A DNA stretch of 41,928 nt from RBG-16-66-20 sp964616875 (GCA_964616875.1 CAZTSJ010000063.1:1-41928), one strand, 5' to 3'; counted from the first letter of the stretch, positions 1 through 8,665 are shown. Translations and numbers: made by a program. The notes: generated from the letters alone by a model not told the origin.

Positions 1-28
1 AAGCGCAAAAGCGAGCCTTCTGGATTCA

Positions 29-57
29 GTCTCATTGATGAGACAAAACTTTTTTTC
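29..57 (+). terminator. Possible intrinsic terminator
   Basis: Stem GTCTCA (29-34), tetraloop TTGA, stem TGAGAC (39-44), then AAAAC and seven Ts (50-56). The stem is only 6 bp and the T run starts 5 nt after it, so this is a weak candidate. It would end transcription coming from the element on the left. Confidence 0.35.
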
Positions 58-183
58 GCCGCCGCCAGAAAACCGACATAGGGGGGGGTCTCTAAAAACC
101 AAGCTCCATGTACAGGTGGAGTAGCTTCCGATCCCGGGGGCCGTGAAGGCTCGGAAAGGGTGCGGCCTGGGGGGGTCGCGCCG

Positions 184-246
184 TGGGACAATTTTGGGAC
201 AGTCAGCCGCCAATAATGACCACACTGGGCGACACGCTAGGACAAC
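184..246. repeat. Short direct repeats, integrase arm-site-like
   Basis: TGGGACA occurs at 184-190 and again at 195-201, 11 bp apart, separated by ATTT. A related TAGGACA lies near 239-245. The spacing of one helical turn and the closeness to the tRNA fragment at 297-343 suggest protein-binding arm sites of a tyrosine recombinase. Nothing in the window shows which integrase would bind them. Confidence 0.35.
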
Positions 247-296
247 TAACCCCTTGATATAATTGTCGTCACGTGTTGCCGACTGTCCAACACTCT

Positions 297-343
297 GAAT
301 CATAATCCGTTTGTCCGGGGTTCGAGTCCCTGATTCGCCACCA
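297..343 (+). other. 3' half of tRNA-Met(CAU), attR-like attachment site
   Basis: From the anticodon loop onward the sequence reads as a tRNA. It has CAT at 301-303 preceded by T, an anticodon 3' stem TCCGT, a T-stem CGGGG/CCCTG around the loop TTCGAGT (321-327), an acceptor 3' strand ATTCGCC (333-339), discriminator A and an encoded CCA (341-343). No matching 5' acceptor strand GGCGAAT or D-arm exists upstream, so the gene is cut in the anticodon stem. This is what is left on the chromosome when a tyrosine integrase inserts an element in a tRNA gene and the element restores the tRNA at its other end. In E. coli a tRNA operon containing tRNA-Met genes also lies near miaB, which supports an ancestral position here. 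A simple pseudogene is the alternative. Confidence 0.6.
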
Positions 344-367
344 TTTCCTTTTCGGTACACTGGTTCA

Positions 368-682
368 ATGCTTCGCAGCCTGCTTGCAACTGCCGTTTTC
401 GCCTTCGTGGCTTGCGCCGCGCAGGCGCAATTGCGCACCATTCCAGCGGAAGCGAAGCGCGCCACCATGAGCCATGTCCACGGGATGACCGTCGAGATCG
501 ACGGCAAATTGACGCAACTCGCGCCCGGCGCGCAGATCCGCGATGGCGGAAACAGGATCGTGGTTCCCATGGCCGTGCCGCCCGGCGTGCGCATCAAGTA
601 CCTGCCCGATGCCCAGGGCCAGGTGGCGCGCATCTGGATCCTGTCGCCGCAGGAAGAAGCGCAGCCGGAGCCGAAAAAGTAG
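368..682 (+). CDS. Small periplasmic protein of unknown function
   Basis: This encodes 104 residues. The first 20 or so form a clear signal peptide (hydrophobic core LLATAVFAFVACAA, cleavage after AQA), so the mature protein is probably periplasmic and about 84 residues long. The rest is predicted to be beta-rich, with a GMTVEIDGKL segment and a proline/lysine-rich tail, and it has no cysteine after the signal. I do not recognise a family. The ATG at 368 was chosen because an upstream in-frame start would begin inside the tRNA fragment and bury the signal peptide. A TACACT element at 356-361 could serve as a -10 box. The gene ends 12 bp before miaB and probably shares its transcript. Confidence 0.7.
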   Translation: MLRSLLATAVFAFVACAAQAQLRTIPAEAKRATMSHVHGMTVEIDGKLTQLAPGAQIRDGGNRIVVPMAVPPGVRIKYLPDAQGQVARIWILSPQEEAQPEPKK

Positions 683-694
683 GCAACGTAGGAC

Positions 695-2044
695 ATGACC
701 GGCAAAGTCTTCATCCGCACGTTCGGCTGTCAGATGAACGCGTACGACTCGGAGAAAATCGCCGACGTGCTCGCCCAGGCCGAAGGCCTCACGCCCGCGG
801 CGAACGCCCAGGACGCCGACCTCATCGTCTTCAACACCTGTTCGGTGCGCGAAAAGGCGCAGGAAAAGGTATTTGCCGACCTCGGCCGCATCAAGCACCT
901 CAAGCAGGCAAATCCGAGGCTCATGATCGCGGTCGGTGGCTGCGTCGCCAGCCAGGAGGGAGGCGCCATCGTCGAGCGCGCGCCCTATGTCGACGTGGTA
1001 TTCGGGCCGCAGACGCTGCACCGCCTGCCGGATTTGCTCGCGCAGCGCCGCGCGAGCGGCAAGCCGCAGGTGGACGTGAGTTTTCCCGCGATCGAGAAAT
1101 TCGACCACCTGCCGCCGGCGCGCGTGCAGGGGGCCAGTGCGTTCGTCTCGATCATGGAAGGCTGCAGCAAGTACTGCAGTTTCTGCGTGGTGCCTTACAC
1201 GCGCGGCGCGGAAATTTCGCGGCCCTTCGACGACGTGGTCGCCGAGATCGCCGGCCTCGCGGCGCAGGGCGTGAAGGAAGTGACGCTGCTCGGTCAGAAC
1301 GTGAATGCCTGGCGCGGAAAGATCGAAGACGCAACCGCCAATGGCGGTCCTGCACACGCAGATTTTGCCGAACTGCTCTATTTCGTAAATGAAATTCAGG
1401 GCTTGAAGCGAATCCGCTACACCACGTCGCACCCGCGCGAATTCACGCAGCGCCTGATCGACGCGCACGCCGAATTGCCGGCGCTGGCCCCGCACGTGCA
1501 CCTGCCGGTCCAGTCGGGCTCGGACCGCGTGCTCGCGGCGATGAAGCGCGGCTACACCGCGCTTGAGTATCGCGCCATCATCCGGCGGCTGCGCAAGGCG
1601 AAGCCGCAAATCAGCATTTCCTCCGATTTCATCGTCGGCTTTCCGGGCGAAACCGAGGCCGACTTCGCGGCGACGCTGGCCCTCGCCCGCGACCTGGAAT
1701 TCGACGGCTCCTACTCCTTTCTCTACAGCCCGCGCCCGGGTACGCCCGCCGCGGGGCTGGCAGACCCGGTGCCGCAGGCGCAGAAGCTCGAGCGGCTGCA
1801 GCGGCTGCAGGCACAGCTCGAAGCGCAGTCGCGCGTGGTGAGCGAGGCCATGGTGGGGACGCTCCAGGAGGTGCTGGTGGAAGGCCCCTCGAAAAGGAAT
1901 CCCGTGGAACTCGCCGCGCGCACCGGCAACAACCGCACCGTCAACTTCGCCGGCGGCAGCGAGCTCGCCGGCCGCTTCGCGGCGTTGCGCGTTACAGAAG
2001 CGCGGCATCATTCGCTGCGCGGCGAACTGGTCCATGCGCAGTAG
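695..2044 (+). CDS. miaB: tRNA-2-methylthio-N6-dimethylallyladenosine synthase MiaB
   Basis: This radical-SAM methylthiotransferase turns i6A37 into ms2i6A37 in tRNAs that read UNN codons, acting in the cytoplasm. It is 449 aa, full length for the family. The N-terminal UPF0004 domain carries Cys12, Cys49 and Cys83, ligands of the auxiliary [4Fe-4S] cluster. The radical-SAM CxxxCxxC is Cys157, Cys161 and Cys164. A C-terminal TRAM domain starts near residue 380. All six cysteines fall at the positions known from E. coli MiaB. Its stop codon lies 11 bp inside phoH, so the two are likely translationally coupled, as in the common miaB-ybeZ-ybeY-ybeX-lnt order. Confidence 0.97.
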   Translation: MTGKVFIRTFGCQMNAYDSEKIADVLAQAEGLTPAANAQDADLIVFNTCSVREKAQEKVFADLGRIKHLKQANPRLMIAVGGCVASQEGGAIVERAPYVDVVFGPQTLHRLPDLLAQRRASGKPQVDVSFPAIEKFDHLPPARVQGASAFVSIMEGCSKYCSFCVVPYTRGAEISRPFDDVVAEIAGLAAQGVKEVTLLGQNVNAWRGKIEDATANGGPAHADFAELLYFVNEIQGLKRIRYTTSHPREFTQRLIDAHAELPALAPHVHLPVQSGSDRVLAAMKRGYTALEYRAIIRRLRKAKPQISISSDFIVGFPGETEADFAATLALARDLEFDGSYSFLYSPRPGTPAAGLADPVPQAQKLERLQRLQAQLEAQSRVVSEAMVGTLQEVLVEGPSKRNPVELAARTGNNRTVNFAGGSELAGRFAALRVTEARHHSLRGELVHAQ

Positions 2045-2999
2045 GCCGATCGAAGTCACGCTCGAGCCGATAGACAACCAGCGCCTGGCGCGGCTGTGCG
2101 GCGCGCTCGACGCAAATCTGCGCCAGATCGAAACCGCGCTCGACGTCGAAATCGCGCGCCGCGGCGCGCACTTCTCGGTGCGCGGCGAGCGCCACCAGGC
2201 CGAGCGCGCCGCGCGGGCGATCGAGATCTTCTACGAGCGCGCGGCGGACGAACTCGGCATCGACGATGTGCAGCTCGGCTTGGCCGAGATTTCCCATAAA
2301 GACTCATTGAAGAAAGAAGCAGGAAAATCCTCGCTACTGACGCGGCGCGCCGACCTCCACGGCCGCACGCCGCACCAGGTGCGGTACATCGAGAACATCC
2401 TCGCGCACGACATCACGCTCGGCGTCGGCCCGGCAGGCACCGGCAAGACCTACCTCGCGGTGGCCTGCGCGGTGGATGCGCTGGAGCGCGACCAGGTCAA
2501 GCGCATCGTGCTGGTGCGGCCGGCGGTGGAGGCCGGGGAACGGCTCGGCTTCCTGCCCGGAGACCTGGCGCAGAAAGTGGATCCGTACCTGCGGCCGCTG
2601 TACGACGCCTTGTACGACCTCGCCGGCATCGAGCGCACCGCAAAACTCCTCGAGCGCGGCACCATCGAACTCGCGCCGCTCGCCTACATGCGCGGCCGCA
2701 CGCTGAACCAGTCCTTCGTCATCCTCGATGAAGCGCAGAACACGACGCCCGAGCAGATGAAGATGTTTCTCACGCGCATCGGTTTCGGCGCCAAGGCCGT
2801 CGTCAACGGCGACGTGACGCAGATCGACCTCGGCCGCGGGCAGAAAAGCGGCCTCATCGAGGCGCGGCGCATCCTCTCCGGCGTGCGCGGGATCGCGTTC
2901 ACCGATTTCAGCGCCGCCGACGTCGTGCGACATCCGCTGGTGGCGCGAATCATCGATGCCTACGACCAAGACGCCGCGCAAGCGCCGCTCCCGAAGTAG
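2034..2999 (+). CDS. ybeZ: PhoH-like ATPase (YbeZ)
   Basis: This is a PhoH-family P-loop ATPase of 321 aa. Walker A is GPAGTGKT at residues 132-139 and Walker B is FVILDEAQN at about 228-236. An N-terminal KH-like segment (about 1-90) is typical of the YbeZ type. YbeZ proteins are known partners of the endoribonuclease YbeY and are linked to ribosome quality control, though the exact reaction is not settled. The start overlaps miaB by 11 bp and the end overlaps ybeY by 44 bp, which argues for one operon with coupled translation. Some annotations call it phoH, but no phosphate-starvation signal is visible here. Confidence 0.95.
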   Translation: MRSRPIEVTLEPIDNQRLARLCGALDANLRQIETALDVEIARRGAHFSVRGERHQAERAARAIEIFYERAADELGIDDVQLGLAEISHKDSLKKEAGKSSLLTRRADLHGRTPHQVRYIENILAHDITLGVGPAGTGKTYLAVACAVDALERDQVKRIVLVRPAVEAGERLGFLPGDLAQKVDPYLRPLYDALYDLAGIERTAKLLERGTIELAPLAYMRGRTLNQSFVILDEAQNTTPEQMKMFLTRIGFGAKAVVNGDVTQIDLGRGQKSGLIEARRILSGVRGIAFTDFSAADVVRHPLVARIIDAYDQDAAQAPLPK

Positions 3000-3402
3000 G
3001 GTCGTGGTCCAGCGCGCGGTCGGCACTGCTCCGCCGGCCGCAGTGCTTCGCAAGTACGCGCTCGCCGCGATTCATCCGGGAGCGCAGGTAACGCTGCGCG
3101 TGGTGGGAGTTGCTGAAGGCCGCTTGCTTAACGGCAGATTTCGCAGGCGCAACTACGCCACCAATGTGCTCTCGTTTTCCTACGATCACCGCCACGGCGA
3201 CGTGGTGTTGTGCCACCCGGTAATCAAGCGGGAGGCAAAAGCGCAGCGCAAGCCACTGACAGCGCACTATGCCCACCTCGTCGTGCACGGGATACTGCAC
3301 CTGCGCGGCCACGATCATGTGCGCAGAAAAGATGCCGCGCGCATGGAAAGAACCGAGATTCGCCTGCTGCGCCGCCTCGGCTTTGCCGACCCGTACGCCT
3401 GA
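2956..3402 (+). CDS. ybeY: Endoribonuclease YbeY
   Basis: YbeY is a zinc-dependent single-strand endoribonuclease that matures 16S rRNA 3' ends and takes part in 70S quality control. The metal site HGxLHLxGHDH is complete at residues 111-121, with His111, His115 and His121 as ligands. The ATG at 2956 gives 148 aa but starts with a very basic tail (TTKTPRKRRSRSR) encoded inside phoH. A GTG at 3004, just after the phoH stop, would remove that tail and leave a protein of about 132 aa. The 44-bp overlap is larger than usual, so the start is uncertain. The next gene, corC, follows after 31 bp. Confidence 0.93.
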   Translation: MPTTKTPRKRRSRSRVVVQRAVGTAPPAAVLRKYALAAIHPGAQVTLRVVGVAEGRLLNGRFRRRNYATNVLSFSYDHRHGDVVLCHPVIKREAKAQRKPLTAHYAHLVVHGILHLRGHDHVRRKDAARMERTEIRLLRRLGFADPYA

Positions 3403-3412
3403 GGCGAGGCGC

Positions 3413-3418
3413 TAAAAT
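3413..3418 (+). promoter_or_regulatory. Candidate -10 box (TAAAAT) for corC-lnt
   Basis: TAAAAT lies 15 bp before the corC ATG. The bases in between are pyrimidine-rich with no Shine-Dalgarno match, so a transcript from here would have a leader of under about 10 nt. No good -35 hexamer is visible. This resembles the elements before glyQ, dusB and the ACP gene. Confidence 0.35.
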
Positions 3419-3433
3419 AGCCCTCCCGCCGCA

Positions 3434-4258
3434 ATGACCGATTCCGCCCGTCCAAGCCTGATCGATCGCCTGTCCGCGCTGATCCTGCGCGAACCTACCG
3501 ACCGCGCCAGCCTGGTCGTGCTGCTGCGCTCGGCCTACCAGAGGAACCTGCTGGACGCGGATGCGCTTTCGATCGTCGAGGGCGCGCTCACGGTGTCGGA
3601 GATGCAGGTGCGCGACATCATGATTCCGCGTGCGCAGATGGACGTGATCGACATCAACGAGCCGGTGGACCAGTTCATGCCGCAGGTAATCAGCTCGGCA
3701 CACTCGCGCTTTCCGGTGGTCGGCCAGAACCGCGACGACGTGATCGGCGTGCTGCTCGCCAAGGACCTGCTGCGGCACTACGCGGGCGAAGAGCAGTTCA
3801 ACGTGCGCGAGATGCTGCGGCCCGCGATATTTGTCCCCGAATCCAAGCGCCTGAACGTCCTCCTGCGCGAGTTCCGCGCCAGCCGCAACCACATGGCGAT
3901 GGTGGTGGACGAGTACGGCGGCGTGGCGGGCCTGGTGACCATCGAAGACGTGCTCGAGCAGATCGTCGGCGACATCGAAGACGAGTACGACTTCGACGAA
4001 GCGAGCGACAACAGCCTGCCCGAGCCGGGCGGGCGTTTCCGCGTCAAGGCCTTGACGCAGATCGCCGACTTCAACGCGTCGTTCGGCACCGAATTCTCCG
4101 ACGAGGAGCACGATACGGTCGGTGGCCTCGTCATCGCCCACCTCGGCCGGCTGCCCAAGCGCGGCGAGACGCTCGCCATCGCCGGGCACAAGTTCCAGGT
4201 GCTGCGCGCCGACAGCCGCCGCGTCTACACGCTGATCGTCGAGAAACCCAAAGCGTGA
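3434..4258 (+). CDS. corC: CorC/YbeX family CBS-domain protein
   Basis: This 274-aa cytosolic protein has two CBS domains (about 60-118 and 125-180, with the typical VRDIMIPRAQMDVID start) and a C-terminal CorC_HlyC domain (about 195-270). CBS pairs bind adenine nucleotides. The family is linked to magnesium or cobalt efflux and, through its place in the ybeZYX-lnt operon, to ribosome metabolism. There is no transmembrane segment, unlike the larger membrane-bound CorB/CNNM relatives. Its TGA overlaps the GTG of lnt (GTGA at 4255-4258), so the two are coupled. Confidence 0.93.
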   Translation: MTDSARPSLIDRLSALILREPTDRASLVVLLRSAYQRNLLDADALSIVEGALTVSEMQVRDIMIPRAQMDVIDINEPVDQFMPQVISSAHSRFPVVGQNRDDVIGVLLAKDLLRHYAGEEQFNVREMLRPAIFVPESKRLNVLLREFRASRNHMAMVVDEYGGVAGLVTIEDVLEQIVGDIEDEYDFDEASDNSLPEPGGRFRVKALTQIADFNASFGTEFSDEEHDTVGGLVIAHLGRLPKRGETLAIAGHKFQVLRADSRRVYTLIVEKPKA

Positions 4259-5730
4259 AGTTCGTGCCGCAGGCCGCGGCCTTCGTCGCGGGCGCGGCGG
4301 CGGTGCTCGGGTTTGCGCCGCTGGATTTTTTCCCCGCCACGCTCGCCGCGCTGGCGGTGTTGATCCATCTCTGGCTGCGCGCGCCGTCGCCGAACGCCGC
4401 CTGCCGGATCGGCTTCTGCTTCGGCCTCGGCCTCTACGGGGCCGGCGTGTCCTGGGTGTACGTGAGCTTGAATCGCTTTGGCGCCATGCCGGTGCCGCTC
4501 GCGGCCACGGCCACGCTCGGTTTTTGCGCCTTCCTCGCTCTTTTCCCCGCGCTGGCGGGATGGATCCAGGCCCGCATCGCGCGCGATAGCGACTCGCCCG
4601 AGGTGCTGCGCGCGGTGCTCCTGATACCTGCAGCGTGGACGCTGATGGAGTGGCCACTCAGCTGGTTCCTGACCGGCTTTCCCTGGCTCGCCATGGGTTA
4701 TACGGCGATCGACGATCCGCTCTCGGGCTACGCGCCGGTAGGCGGCGTGTATGCAGTATCGCTCGCGCTGGCGGTGGCGGCGGGACTTCTGTGGTGCATC
4801 GTGCTCGGCCAGGTGCGCTGGATCGCCGCGGGCGCATTGGCGCTCGTGCTCGCCTGCGGTTACGGGCTACGCGCCAGGGAGTGGACAACACCCGTTGGCG
4901 AGCCGCTGCGGGTCGCGCTCCTGCAAGGCAACGTGCCGCAGGAAATGAAGTTCGATCCGGCGCGCTACGCGCGCATCCTCGAGACCTATGCACAGCTCGC
5001 CGAAGGCAGCTCTGCGAAGTTGATCGTGCTCCCCGAGACGGCGGTGCCGCGCTTCCTCGACCTGGTAGAGCCTGCCTACATAGAGCGGCTGAAAGCGGCC
5101 GCCGTGCGCAATGGCGGCGACCTGCTGCTGGGGGTTCCCGTGCGCAGCGCAACGGGCGGCTATCTGAATTCCGTGATCAGCCTGGGCGTCTCGCCTTCGG
5201 CCAGGTACGACAAGGTGCACCTCGTACCCTTCGGTGAATTCGTGCCGCCCGGCTTCGGCTGGATCGTGCGCGTGCTATCCATCCCGCTCGCGGACTTCTC
5301 GCTGGGCGCCACCGACCAGCGGCCGCTGGCGGTCGCCGGCCAGCGCGTGGCGGTGAACGTCTGCTACGAGGACGCCTACGGCGCCGAGCTCATCCGCCAG
5401 CTGCCCGAAGCCACGCTGCTGGTGAACGTGTCGAACGTCGCCTGGTTCGGCGATTCGTTCGCCCCGGCGCAGCATCTGCAGATCGCCCGCATGCGCGCGC
5501 TGGAGACGGGCCGGGTCTATCTCACCGCCGCCAATACCGGGATCACCGCCGCGATCTGGCCCGATGCCTCGGTGCGCCAGCAGATGAAGCAGTTCGTGCA
5601 GGGACAGGTCGATGTCGAAGTGCGCGGCTACAGCGGCGCGACGCCCTACGTGCGCTTTGGCGACTGGCCAGCGGTCCTGCTCGCCGCGCTGGCGCTGGGG
5701 TTCGTCGCACTGCGCAGGCGCAGCCGTTAA
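4255..5730 (+). CDS. lnt: Apolipoprotein N-acyltransferase Lnt
   Basis: Lnt is an inner-membrane enzyme that adds the third acyl chain to the N-terminal cysteine of lipoproteins, the last step before sorting to the outer membrane. At 491 aa it has several N-terminal membrane helices (about 1-200), a nitrilase-like periplasmic domain (about 215-465) and a last helix near 470-488. The catalytic triad is visible: Glu261 in LPETAVPR, Lys320 in YDKVHLVPFGEF and Cys370 in NVCYEDAYG. The start is GTG, overlapping the corC stop. The gene ends 13 bp before glyQ. Confidence 0.96.
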   Translation: MKFVPQAAAFVAGAAAVLGFAPLDFFPATLAALAVLIHLWLRAPSPNAACRIGFCFGLGLYGAGVSWVYVSLNRFGAMPVPLAATATLGFCAFLALFPALAGWIQARIARDSDSPEVLRAVLLIPAAWTLMEWPLSWFLTGFPWLAMGYTAIDDPLSGYAPVGGVYAVSLALAVAAGLLWCIVLGQVRWIAAGALALVLACGYGLRAREWTTPVGEPLRVALLQGNVPQEMKFDPARYARILETYAQLAEGSSAKLIVLPETAVPRFLDLVEPAYIERLKAAAVRNGGDLLLGVPVRSATGGYLNSVISLGVSPSARYDKVHLVPFGEFVPPGFGWIVRVLSIPLADFSLGATDQRPLAVAGQRVAVNVCYEDAYGAELIRQLPEATLLVNVSNVAWFGDSFAPAQHLQIARMRALETGRVYLTAANTGITAAIWPDASVRQQMKQFVQGQVDVEVRGYSGATPYVRFGDWPAVLLAALALGFVALRRRSR

Positions 5731-5733
5731 AAT
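5728..5733 (+). promoter_or_regulatory. Candidate -10 box (TAAAAT) for glyQS
   Basis: TAAAAT begins inside the lnt stop codon region and ends 10 bp before the glyQ ATG. The expected transcription start would lie only a few bases before the ATG, and no Shine-Dalgarno is visible, so glyQ may be made from a nearly leaderless mRNA. The -35 region is weak. Confidence 0.35.
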
Positions 5734-5743
5734 TCACCGGCGC

Positions 5744-6619
5744 ATGATCAGCTTCCAGCAACTCATCCTCAGCTTGAACGAATACTGGGACAAGCGCGGT
5801 TGCGTGCTGTTGCAGCCTTACGACATGGAAATGGGTGCGGGCACCTTCCACACCGCGACTTTCCTGCGCGCGATCGGCCCCGAGCACTGGAAAGCGGCCT
5901 ACGTCCAGCCTTCGCGCCGGCCCAAGGACGGCCGCTACGGCGACAACCCGAACCGGCTGCAGCACTACTACCAGTACCAGGTGGCGCTGAAGCCCTCGCC
6001 CGCTGACATTCAGGACTTGTATCTGGATTCTTTAAAAAATTTAGGCATAAATCCGCAACAGCACGATATTCGTTTCGTGGAGGACGACTGGGAGTCGCCC
6101 ACGCTGGGCGCCTGGGGCCTGGGCTGGGAAGTCTGGCTCGACGGCATGGAAATCACCCAGTTCACTTACTTCCAGCAAGTGGGCGGCCTCGATTGCAAAC
6201 CCGTGCTCGGCGAAATTACCTATGGCCTCGAGCGCTTGGCGATGTACCTGCAGGGCAAGGACAGCATCTTCGACCTCGTATGGACGCCCGGCGTCACTTA
6301 CGGCGACGTCTACCACCAGAACGAAGTAGAGCAATCACGTTACAACTTCGAACTCTCGAATGTAGATTTGCTTTTTGAATTATTCAAGAATTTTGAACAA
6401 GAGGCTAGAAGGCTCATCGAGGCGCAGTGCGTGCTGCCGGCCTACGAAATGGTCCTCAAGTCCTCGCATACCTTCAACCTGCTCGACGCGCGCGGTGCCA
6501 TCTCCGTCACCGAGCGCGCCGCCTACATCGGCCGCGTGCGCGCCCTCGCCCGCGCCGTCGCCCAGGCCTACTACGATTCGCGCGAGCGGCTCGGCTTCCC
6601 GATGGGCAAGACAGCCTAG
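5744..6619 (+). CDS. glyQ: Glycine-tRNA ligase alpha subunit
   Basis: This is the catalytic alpha chain of the bacterial alpha2beta2 glycyl-tRNA synthetase, which activates glycine and charges tRNA-Gly. At 291 aa it is a little shorter than E. coli GlyQ. It starts with the family's typical MISFQQLILSLNEYWDKRGC and contains the class II core (YVQPSRRPKDGRYGDNPNRL, later TYGLERLAMYLQ). The ATG at 5744 was chosen for this conserved N-terminus; a longer frame runs upstream but encodes lnt in another phase. glyS follows with no gap. Confidence 0.97.
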   Translation: MISFQQLILSLNEYWDKRGCVLLQPYDMEMGAGTFHTATFLRAIGPEHWKAAYVQPSRRPKDGRYGDNPNRLQHYYQYQVALKPSPADIQDLYLDSLKNLGINPQQHDIRFVEDDWESPTLGAWGLGWEVWLDGMEITQFTYFQQVGGLDCKPVLGEITYGLERLAMYLQGKDSIFDLVWTPGVTYGDVYHQNEVEQSRYNFELSNVDLLFELFKNFEQEARRLIEAQCVLPAYEMVLKSSHTFNLLDARGAISVTERAAYIGRVRALARAVAQAYYDSRERLGFPMGKTA

Positions 6620-8665
6620 ATGGAAGCCACGCTGCTGGTCGAGCTGCTCACCGAAGAACTGCCGCCGAAGTCGCTCAGGGAACTGTCAGAGGCTTTTGCC
6701 TCCAGGCTCTTTTCTGACCTGAACAAGGGCCACTTCCTGCAGGACGGCAGCAGCGTCAGAGCGCTGGCGACGCCGCGACGCCTGGCCATACTGATTGTCA
6801 AAGCCAGGGACCGCTCGGCCGATTCTGCGCGCGATGTCCAGGGTCCACCGGTCACTGCCGCCACCCAGGCCGTTGCCGGTTTCGCGAAGAAGAACGGCGT
6901 TGCCGTAGACGCATTGAGAAAACAGACCACGCCAAAAGGCGAAATTTACGTCGCGCACGTCAAGGTCGCGGGCCAGGCGCTTCCCGACATCCTCGCCGCA
7001 AATGTCGCAGCGGCACTGAAGGCGCTGCCGATCCCGAAGGTCATGCGCTGGGGCTCAGGCGAAGCGCAGTTCGTGCGGCCGGTGCATGGACTCGTGATGC
7101 TGCATGGAACAAAGACCATTCCCGGCAAAGTACTCGGACTGGAATCCGGCAACCGGACCCATGGCCACCGATTCATGGGCAAGAGCGAAGTCACGCTCGC
7201 AAATGCAGACGAGTACGAAAAGAAACTGCTCGATGAAGGCAAAGTTCTGGCCGACTTCGGCAAGCGCAAAACGCAGATCGAAAAGCAGTTGCAGGCCGAA
7301 GCGAAAAAGCACAAAGCCAGTCTCGGCGAGTACCAGGTCCTGCTCGACGAGGTCACGGCGCTGGTCGAGTACCCGAGCATCTATGTCGGTGAATTCGACC
7401 AGGCGTTCCTGGCAGTGCCGCCGGAGTGCCTGATCCTCACCATGCGGCAGAACCAGAAATACTTCCCGCTCTTCGGCGCGGACGGAAAGCTGCTGTCGAA
7501 GTTCCTCATCGTCTCGAACATGGAACTCGCCGACCCGCGCCACATTGTCGAGGGCAACCAGCGCGTGGTGCGGCCGCGGCTGGAGGATGCGCGCTTCTTC
7601 TTCGACCAGGACCGCAAACAGCGCCTCGAGGAACGCATCCCGCTGCTCGCCAAGGTCGTCTATCACAACAAGCTCGGCAGCCAGCTCGAGCGGATCATTC
7701 GCATTGAAAATCTGGCGAAGAAAATATCAAGGCAACTAAAAACAGACGAATTGCTTGCCGCGAGAGCCGCAAAGCTGTGCAAAGCAGATCTGCTCACCGG
7801 CATGGTCGGCGAATTTCCCGAACTGCAGGGCATCATGGGGCGCTACTACGCGCTGCACGACAAGGAACCGGCTGCAGTGGCGGATGCGATCGAAGCGCAT
7901 TACCGCCCGCGCTTTGCCGGCGATCGCCTGCCCGAGGGAGCGGTATCCTGCGCCGTCGCGCTGGCCGACAAGCTCGATGCGATCGCTGGCCTGTTCAGCA
8001 TCGCCCAGCAGCCCACCGGCGACAAGGACCTCTTCGGCCTGCGGCGCGCCGCGCTCGGCATCGTGCGGATCCTGGTAGAAAATCGCCTGCACCTGTCGCT
8101 GACGGAGCTGGCAAAAGCGGCTTTCGAGCCCTTCGAGAGCAAGGCCATGCCCGAGCTAATACAGTTCGTGTACGACCGCTTCACCAGCTACCTGAAGGAA
8201 CTGGGCTTCTCCGCGTTGCAGATTGACTCTGTCCTGAGCATGCACCCAACCAGTCTCGCTGTTGTGCTGCAGCAGTTGGATGCCGTGAAAGCCTTTCAGG
8301 CGCTGCCGGAAGCAGAAAGCCTCGCGGCCGCGAACAAGCGAATTGTGAATATCCTCAAGCAAGCCGATGCAAAGGGCGAATCCTATGCAAACGCTGATTT
8401 GAACGCGCTCAAAGAGCCTGCGGAGCGCGCATTGCGCGAGGCCATCCGTGCCGCGGCCGAGAAGGCAAAACCGCTCTATGAAAAAGGCGACTACACGGGC
8501 TATCTGAAAAGTTTCTCTGTGCTGAAAGCGCCGATCGATGCGTTCTTTGAAAAGGTCATGGTGATGGTCGATGACCCGGTGCTGCGGTGCAGTCGGCTTG
8601 CTTTGCTTCGCGATTTGCGCGAATCGATGAACCGGGTTGCAGACATCTCTAGGCTCTCCGCGTGA
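6620..8665 (+). CDS. glyS: Glycine-tRNA ligase beta subunit
   Basis: This is the beta chain of the tetrameric glycyl-tRNA synthetase, needed for tRNA binding and charging. It is 681 aa, close to the usual 685-690. It opens with the family signature LLVELLTEELPPKSL, carries the HD-like domain near the middle (around residues 370-480) and ends in a DALR-type anticodon-binding domain (about 570-681). The ATG follows the glyQ stop directly, and the TGA overlaps the GTG of gmhB (GTGA at 8662-8665). Confidence 0.97.
   Translation: MEATLLVELLTEELPPKSLRELSEAFASRLFSDLNKGHFLQDGSSVRALATPRRLAILIVKARDRSADSARDVQGPPVTAATQAVAGFAKKNGVAVDALRKQTTPKGEIYVAHVKVAGQALPDILAANVAAALKALPIPKVMRWGSGEAQFVRPVHGLVMLHGTKTIPGKVLGLESGNRTHGHRFMGKSEVTLANADEYEKKLLDEGKVLADFGKRKTQIEKQLQAEAKKHKASLGEYQVLLDEVTALVEYPSIYVGEFDQAFLAVPPECLILTMRQNQKYFPLFGADGKLLSKFLIVSNMELADPRHIVEGNQRVVRPRLEDARFFFDQDRKQRLEERIPLLAKVVYHNKLGSQLERIIRIENLAKKISRQLKTDELLAARAAKLCKADLLTGMVGEFPELQGIMGRYYALHDKEPAAVADAIEAHYRPRFAGDRLPEGAVSCAVALADKLDAIAGLFSIAQQPTGDKDLFGLRRAALGIVRILVENRLHLSLTELAKAAFEPFESKAMPELIQFVYDRFTSYLKELGFSALQIDSVLSMHPTSLAVVLQQLDAVKAFQALPEAESLAAANKRIVNILKQADAKGESYANADLNALKEPAERALREAIRAAAEKAKPLYEKGDYTGYLKSFSVLKAPIDAFFEKVMVMVDDPVLRCSRLALLRDLRESMNRVADISRLSA

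Larger units (their letters stand above)
1..296. mobile_element. Non-coding end of an integrated element (right boundary)
   Basis: No convincing gene lies here. One plus-strand frame is open from base 1 to a TAG at 79-81 and could be the last 26 codons of a protein off the left edge, but I do not recognise it. The stretch holds a hairpin followed by a T run (29-57), a G-rich run, an inverted repeat (TTCCGA near 126-131 with TCGGAA further on), and three similar RGGACA-type repeats at about 184-190, 195-201 and 240-246. It ends exactly where the 3' half of a tRNA-Met begins. Short direct repeats of this kind beside a tRNA 3' end are typical of arm-type binding sites for tyrosine integrases, so I infer that this is the distal end of an integrated island whose body and integrase lie to the left. 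Confidence 0.45.

Noticed and set aside
1..81. C-terminus of a protein entering from the left edge
   Set aside because: The plus frame is open for 26 codons, which is within chance, and it matches no family I know; a terminator-like hairpin lies inside it.
365..2077. Long minus-strand open frame opposite miaB
   Set aside because: It is the mirror of a GC-rich gene with strong third-position bias; the product is compositionally odd (His/Arg/Ala/Glu) and has no motif, while miaB is certain.
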